Shown here: positions 14,863 through 17,178 of the stretch, piece by piece
Position numbering within the stretch: the stretch's first letter is position 1
Layout of the letters: every line of letters begins with the position of its first letter
From: an uncultured Lachnospiraceae bacterium
Lineage (GTDB): Bacteria > Bacillota_A > Clostridia > Lachnospirales > Lachnospiraceae
DNA length: 17,178 nt
Assembly (NCBI GenBank): GCA_902780985.1
Contig: CACZHN010000042.1
Span: 1 to 17,178 of the forward strand
Reading direction: 5' to 3'
The notes under the pieces: generated by a model
Database searches by the model: none
The model's input: the letters and a program-made list of their open reading frames with translations, nothing else
What the model was told of the DNA's origin: nothing
Made by a program: the position numbers and the translations under genes

Positions 14863-15435
14863 ATGGAAGAATTCGAAAAGGTTGAACAGCTTGTAAAGGT
14901 AACAGGAGTTTCATTTGAGGATGCATCAAATGCAATCAGAGCTTGTGACGGAAATATCGTTGACGCAATGGTATATCTTGAGAAGCTTGGTAAGATCAAC
15001 AAGAACGCAAAGCAGAGCACAACATCATCTGCTGAAGAGAAATGCAAGAAGGCCATTGAGGACGTTAAGGTTCCTGCAGGCAAGTTCGTAAATTACATGA
15101 CAAAGAACAAGCTCAGCGTTAAGAAGGGCGATGAGACAGTAGCAACAGTTCCTGTCGGAGCAGCAGCAGTTCTCGGATGCATGGCAGCACCTGTAGCGGT
15201 TCCTGCAGCATTCCTTTCAATGATGTTCGGATATGAGTATTCATTATCAGGCGAGGCTAACAACGACGGAGCTAACAAGGTAGTTGATAAGGTAGAGGCA
15301 GCAGCTGTTAAGGTTAAGGAAGAGTGCGAGAAGTTCGCTCAGAGCGTACAGACAGCAGTAAAGGAAAACACACAGGAGAGCGCACCGGAAGAGCCTAAGG
15401 CTGAGGATAAGAATGACGATTCAGAAGAAAAATAA
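14863..15435 (+). CDS. UBA-like plus DUF4342 domain protein
   Basis: A 190-residue protein. Residues 5-43 (VEQLVKVTGVSFEDASNAI, then GNIVDAMVYLEKLG) are a UBA/TS-N three-helix domain like that at the N-terminus of elongation factor Ts. Residues about 67-130 match DUF4342: a short basic/polar stretch (KNKLSVKKGDETVATVPV), then a hydrophobic segment at about 97-122 that may contact a membrane. The remaining 60 residues are an acidic, probably coiled-coil tail. The function is unknown. The ribosome site is CGGAGG. The 141 nt before it hold no convincing promoter, only a weak A/T hairpin (14738-14757), so it may be co-transcribed with the TerD-domain gene. Codons favour GCA, ACA and GTT as in the symporter, which suggests high expression. 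Confidence 0.85.
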   Translation: MEEFEKVEQLVKVTGVSFEDASNAIRACDGNIVDAMVYLEKLGKINKNAKQSTTSSAEEKCKKAIEDVKVPAGKFVNYMTKNKLSVKKGDETVATVPVGAAAVLGCMAAPVAVPAAFLSMMFGYEYSLSGEANNDGANKVVDKVEAAAVKVKEECEKFAQSVQTAVKENTQESAPEEPKAEDKNDDSEEK

Positions 15436-15453
15436 ATTTTTTAAAAAAAGTAC

Positions 15454-15482
15454 TTGCATTTTATGAATCATTATAATATAAT
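15454..15482 (+). promoter_or_regulatory. Promoter for tRNA-Gln
   Basis: TTGCAT (15454-15459) lies 17 nt upstream of a perfect TATAAT (15477-15482); a second TATAAT overlaps it at 15472-15477. The predicted start is near 15488-15489, inside the left arm of the hairpin that begins at 15480. The leader before the mature tRNA would be about 36 nt. Confidence 0.62.
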
Positions 15483-15524
15483 TCACTTTGCGCTGTGAAA
15501 AACAACGCAAAGTGAATTTTATAT
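15480..15524 (+). terminator. Hairpin terminator after DUF4342 gene, overlapping the tRNA promoter
   Basis: AATTCACTTTGCG (15480-15492) is perfectly complementary to 15506-15518, with a 13-nt loop, and is followed by TTTTATATT up to the first base of tRNA-Gln. It suits termination of transcripts from the DUF4342 gene. Its left arm overlaps the -10 box and start site of the tRNA promoter. The perfect dyad could alternatively be an operator. Confidence 0.65.
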
Positions 15525-15597
15525 TGGGGTATCGCCAAATGGTAAGGCAACGGACTCTGACTCCGTCATTTTCTAGGTTCGAATCCTAGTACCCCAG
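15525..15597 (+). tRNA. tRNA-Gln (anticodon CUG)
   Basis: A complete cloverleaf. The acceptor arm is TGGGGTA with TACCCCA (15590-15596) and discriminator G15597. The D arm is GCC/GGC around AAATGGTAA. The anticodon stem is ACGGA/TCCGT with loop CTCTGAC, so the anticodon is CTG and it reads CAG. The T arm is CTAGG/CCTAG with TTCGAAT. CCA is not encoded, as the sequence continues TCG. It reads away from the DUF4342 gene and is followed 3 nt later by its own terminator. It is the likely attachment site for the element on its right. Confidence 0.96.
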
Positions 15598-15600
15598 TCG

Positions 15601-15638
15601 AGGACTTCAGATAAAACGCTGAAGTCCTTTTTCTTTTC
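15601..15638 (+). terminator. Intrinsic terminator of tRNA-Gln
   Basis: A 10-bp perfect stem, AGGACTTCAG (15601-15610) with CTGAAGTCCT (15619-15628), encloses an 8-nt loop and is followed by TTTTTCTTTT. If the element integrated into the tRNA 3' end, this terminator could belong to either the host or the element. Confidence 0.92.
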
Positions 15639-15770
15639 TATGCCCATGAAATAAGGGGTTTCAGCAGTTTTTAACCGATCAAAATTATCAAAATTTATCT
15701 ATTTTCTAAGCAGAATAATCAGCAAAATTTTCCCTGATAATTCCTAAAAAAACGGCCTTTTCCCGGTTGC

Positions 15771-15804
15771 GTTGTAACACGCGTTGTAACACGTTGTAAC
15801 ACGC
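15771..15804 (+). repeat. Three tandem iteron-like repeats upstream of repA
   Basis: GTTGTAACAC occurs exactly three times, at 15771-15780, 15783-15792 and 15793-15802, with GC after the first and third copies. They end 35 nt before the repA start. The other 130 nt back to the tRNA terminator are A/T-rich and contain nothing else I can support. The position fits initiator-binding sites for autoregulation or replication, or an operator for another element regulator. Confidence 0.75.
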
Positions 15805-15836
15805 ACGTTATTTTTCGTATGGAAAGGAGCGCATGT

Positions 15837-16835
15837 ATGGAACGTAAAAATGACATGAATTTTGAATATTATTACGGACATGAGGCAGAGCAGTTTACGT
15901 TCTACCGTATTCCGAAGCTTCTGATCAAGGACAAGAGATTTTCCGGTATATCAAGTGACGCAAAGATGCTCTACGGCCTTATGCTGGACCGTATGCAGCT
16001 TTCTGTAAAGAATGGATGGATAGATGAAGTGAATCGAGTATACATCATTTATACAGTAGAGCAGATAATGGAGGATCTTTGTTGTTGTAAGGAAAAGGCT
16101 ATAAAGATCCTTTCTGAGCTGAATGGTCAGAAGGGGATAGGATTGATAGAAAAGATAAGAAGAGGTCTGGGAAAGCCGGACATTATCTATGTGAAGAATT
16201 TTGTGATCCAGGATGATGAGATGGATGAGAATGATTCAGATCTTCATGATTTACATTCAGAGGAGCAGAAGATGCCGACTTTAAGAAGTATGGAAAGCAG
16301 ACTTGCTGAAGTCAGTAACTCAGACTTCCAGAAGTCGGAAAAACCGACTTCAAGAAGTATGGATAACCGACCTGTGGAAGTCGGAGAAACAGACCCAATC
16401 AATAACTATATAAATAAGACTGATATGAATAATAATAATCAGAGTGAGACTTATCCGGAGATCATATCAACAACAACAGAGGAGTTGGCTGAAGAAGATG
16501 TTGATGAGGATTTTGTTGTTGTGAGAAATCTCTTAAGACCACTCGGTGTAGATGAGAAGGGGGTAAGAGCTATTCTTAGGGTTGCCGATAATGATGTCAG
16601 GAAATGTAAGGCTGCTGTGAATCTGCTTAAAGCCCAGAAGTCACGCATAAGCAATGTGACCGGATGGATCATAAAGGCGATACGGGATGAGTATGAAATG
16701 CCCTCATATAGTGGAGCGAATGATCAATCCGGTAACACGTCGGATGCGGTACACGTATCGGAACAGCATGAGGAACTGAGGTTGATCGAGCGATTATATC
16801 TCGCTCAGGTACCTCGTTCCGACATCGTTGCATAG
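15837..16835 (+). CDS. repA: Replication initiator protein, RepA_N type
   Basis: A 332-residue plasmid/ICE replication initiator. The N-terminal DNA-binding domain occupies about residues 5-125: FEYYYGHEAEQFTFYRIPKLL, then SSDAKMLYGLMLDRM and the winged-helix part ending GLGKPDIIYVKNF. A variable, repeat-bearing middle (about 140-200) is followed by a C-terminal helical domain (DEDFVVVRNLLRPLGVDEKGVRAIL, then VTGWIIKAIRDEY). This three-part layout matches RepA_N initiators of Firmicutes plasmids and conjugative elements. The frame is open from ATG 15819, but AAAGGAG at 15823-15829 sits inside that version and 7 nt before the in-frame ATG 15837, so 15837 is preferred. The middle coding region contains the dyad repeats expected of an origin inside the gene. 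Confidence 0.88.
   Translation: MERKNDMNFEYYYGHEAEQFTFYRIPKLLIKDKRFSGISSDAKMLYGLMLDRMQLSVKNGWIDEVNRVYIIYTVEQIMEDLCCCKEKAIKILSELNGQKGIGLIEKIRRGLGKPDIIYVKNFVIQDDEMDENDSDLHDLHSEEQKMPTLRSMESRLAEVSNSDFQKSEKPTSRSMDNRPVEVGETDPINNYINKTDMNNNNQSETYPEIISTTTEELAEEDVDEDFVVVRNLLRPLGVDEKGVRAILRVADNDVRKCKAAVNLLKAQKSRISNVTGWIIKAIRDEYEMPSYSGANDQSGNTSDAVHVSEQHEELRLIERLYLAQVPRSDIVA
16275..16384. repeat. Dyad/direct repeats inside repA, candidate replication origin
   Basis: Two 20-bp direct repeats (16275-16294 and 16344-16363) differ at one base. Between and beside them CCGACTTC and its complement GAAGTCGG recur: GAAGTCGG 16331-16338, AAAAA, CCGACTTC 16344-16351 is a perfect inverted repeat, and GAAGTCGG appears again at 16377-16384. 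Related dyads start at 16297, 16321 and 16367. In the protein they show as PTLRSMESRLAEV and PTSRSMDNRPVEV. RepA_N replicons are known to carry their origin within the rep gene. Confidence 0.75.
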
Positions 16836-16849
16836 ATGATCCGACGTGA

Positions 16850-16963
16850 CTTGCGTAGCAAGGCAGGGTTGTAGGGGTGCATGCCCCTGCCCCTCGGAGA
16901 GCCCAATACTTCTGATACGCAGTGTCAGAAGTGGTATTGGGTTACTACTTCCGACGAAGTAGT
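16850..16963. other. Cluster of four hairpins after repA (possible oriT or single-strand origin)
   Basis: The 169-nt gap between repA and the next gene is packed with inverted repeats. They are CTTGC/GCAAG (16850-16862), GTAGGGG/CCCCTGC with one G-T pair (16871-16890), a compound stem at 16902-16941 with ACTTCTGA/TCAGAAGT inside CCCAAT/ATTGGG, and ACTACTTC/GAAGTAGT around CGAC (16944-16963). Position next to a mobilisation-type gene suggests an origin of transfer or a single-strand origin. No T-tract follows any of them, so ordinary termination is less likely. Confidence 0.55.
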
Positions 16964-17004
16964 CAGCTACAAAGATACACATAACGAAGAAAGGAGGGAT
17001 TCCT

Positions 17005-17178
17005 ATGGCAACAATAAGCACACATAACGGATCGGCTGTCCGCAGACAACACAATATAAGAAACAAGAAAGTCACATCAAAGCAGCTTCACATTGATCCG
17101 GGTGGTGAACATGAGATATGGAAAGATGAAACTATCGCTCATGCATACCATAGGATATTTGATAAATATGTTGAAGAA
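17005..17178 (+). CDS. Probable mobilisation/plasmid recombination protein, N-terminal fragment
   Basis: A reading frame open from ATG 17005 to the window edge gives 58 residues, with a strong AAGGAGGG ribosome site upstream. The N-terminus MATISTHNGSAVRRQHNIRN, then HIDPGGEHEIWKDE and AYHRIFDKYVEE, resembles from memory a family on clostridial plasmids and mobilisable elements annotated as plasmid recombination (Mob/Pre-type) proteins. The relaxase motifs would lie beyond the edge, so activity cannot be judged. The position after repA and a hairpin cluster fits mobilisation. An alternative is another element protein of unknown function. Confidence 0.6.
   Translation, partial: MATISTHNGSAVRRQHNIRNKKVTSKQLHIDPGGEHEIWKDETIAHAYHRIFDKYVEE

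Larger units (their letters stand above)
15598..17178. mobile_element. Left part of a probable integrated mobile element (ICE/IME or plasmid-like)
   Basis: Right of tRNA-Gln the gene content changes from housekeeping and stress functions to replication and mobilisation: iteron-like repeats, a RepA_N-type initiator, a hairpin cluster, and the start of a mobilisation-type gene. tRNA 3' ends are common targets for integrases. The exact boundary is not visible because no integrase gene or second att copy is in the window; the element continues past the right edge. Base composition of the first 200 nt is A/T-rich compared with the genes to the left. Confidence 0.6.

Noticed and set aside
15601..15638. 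Repeats in this window considered as a CRISPR array
   Set aside because: No set of regularly spaced identical repeats with unique spacers exists; the repeats at 15771-15804 are too short and too close together.

Overview
The window reads as a low-to-medium GC Firmicutes chromosome, most likely a Lachnospiraceae-type Clostridium (Butyrivibrio or Pseudobutyrivibrio relatives). This rests on strong AGGAG-type ribosome sites, many AGA and GGA codons, a VanW/G5 cell-wall protein, MutS2, YhaM, a clostridial Lrp-aminotransferase pair, and a RepA_N-type replication protein at the right edge. The organism call is inference from gene content and not a database match.

Left block (about 78-5026, + strand): nth (endonuclease III), a 36-residue single-span membrane peptide, a secreted VanW/G5-like protein with a Pro/Glu-rich tail, a PurM/HypE-like protein, an Lrp/AsnC regulator and a class I/II aminotransferase. 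Gaps are short, and the PurM-like and Lrp genes overlap by 4 nt, so the later part looks like one operon for amino-acid metabolism controlled by its own Lrp-type regulator.

Central minus-strand block (5004-9692): mutS2, an OmpR/PhoB response regulator and its sensor histidine kinase form one operon read leftward. Its last gene overlaps the end of the aminotransferase by 23 nt, tail to tail. The operon promoter lies face to face with the promoter of yhaM (3'-5' exoribonuclease), each with an extended -10 box inside an 88-bp spacer. yhaM ends in a clear intrinsic terminator whose T-tract runs into the -35 box of a strong promoter for a sodium:solute symporter.

Right-central block (12437-15600): a very long near-perfect hairpin follows the symporter. 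A candidate promoter and a leader that can fold as a Shine-Dalgarno-sequestering pseudoknot precede a 672-residue protein with a C-terminal TerD domain, the most interesting protein here. A UBA-like plus DUF4342 protein follows. Its terminator is nested into the promoter of a tRNA-Gln(CUG) gene.

Right edge (about 15600-17178): directly after tRNA-Gln and its terminator the content changes to plasmid/ICE functions: iteron-like repeats, a RepA_N-type initiator with an internal dyad-repeat cluster, a run of four hairpins, and the start of a probable mobilisation protein. This is most simply the end of an integrated mobile element that uses the tRNA-Gln gene as its attachment site. No integrase and no second att copy fall inside the window.
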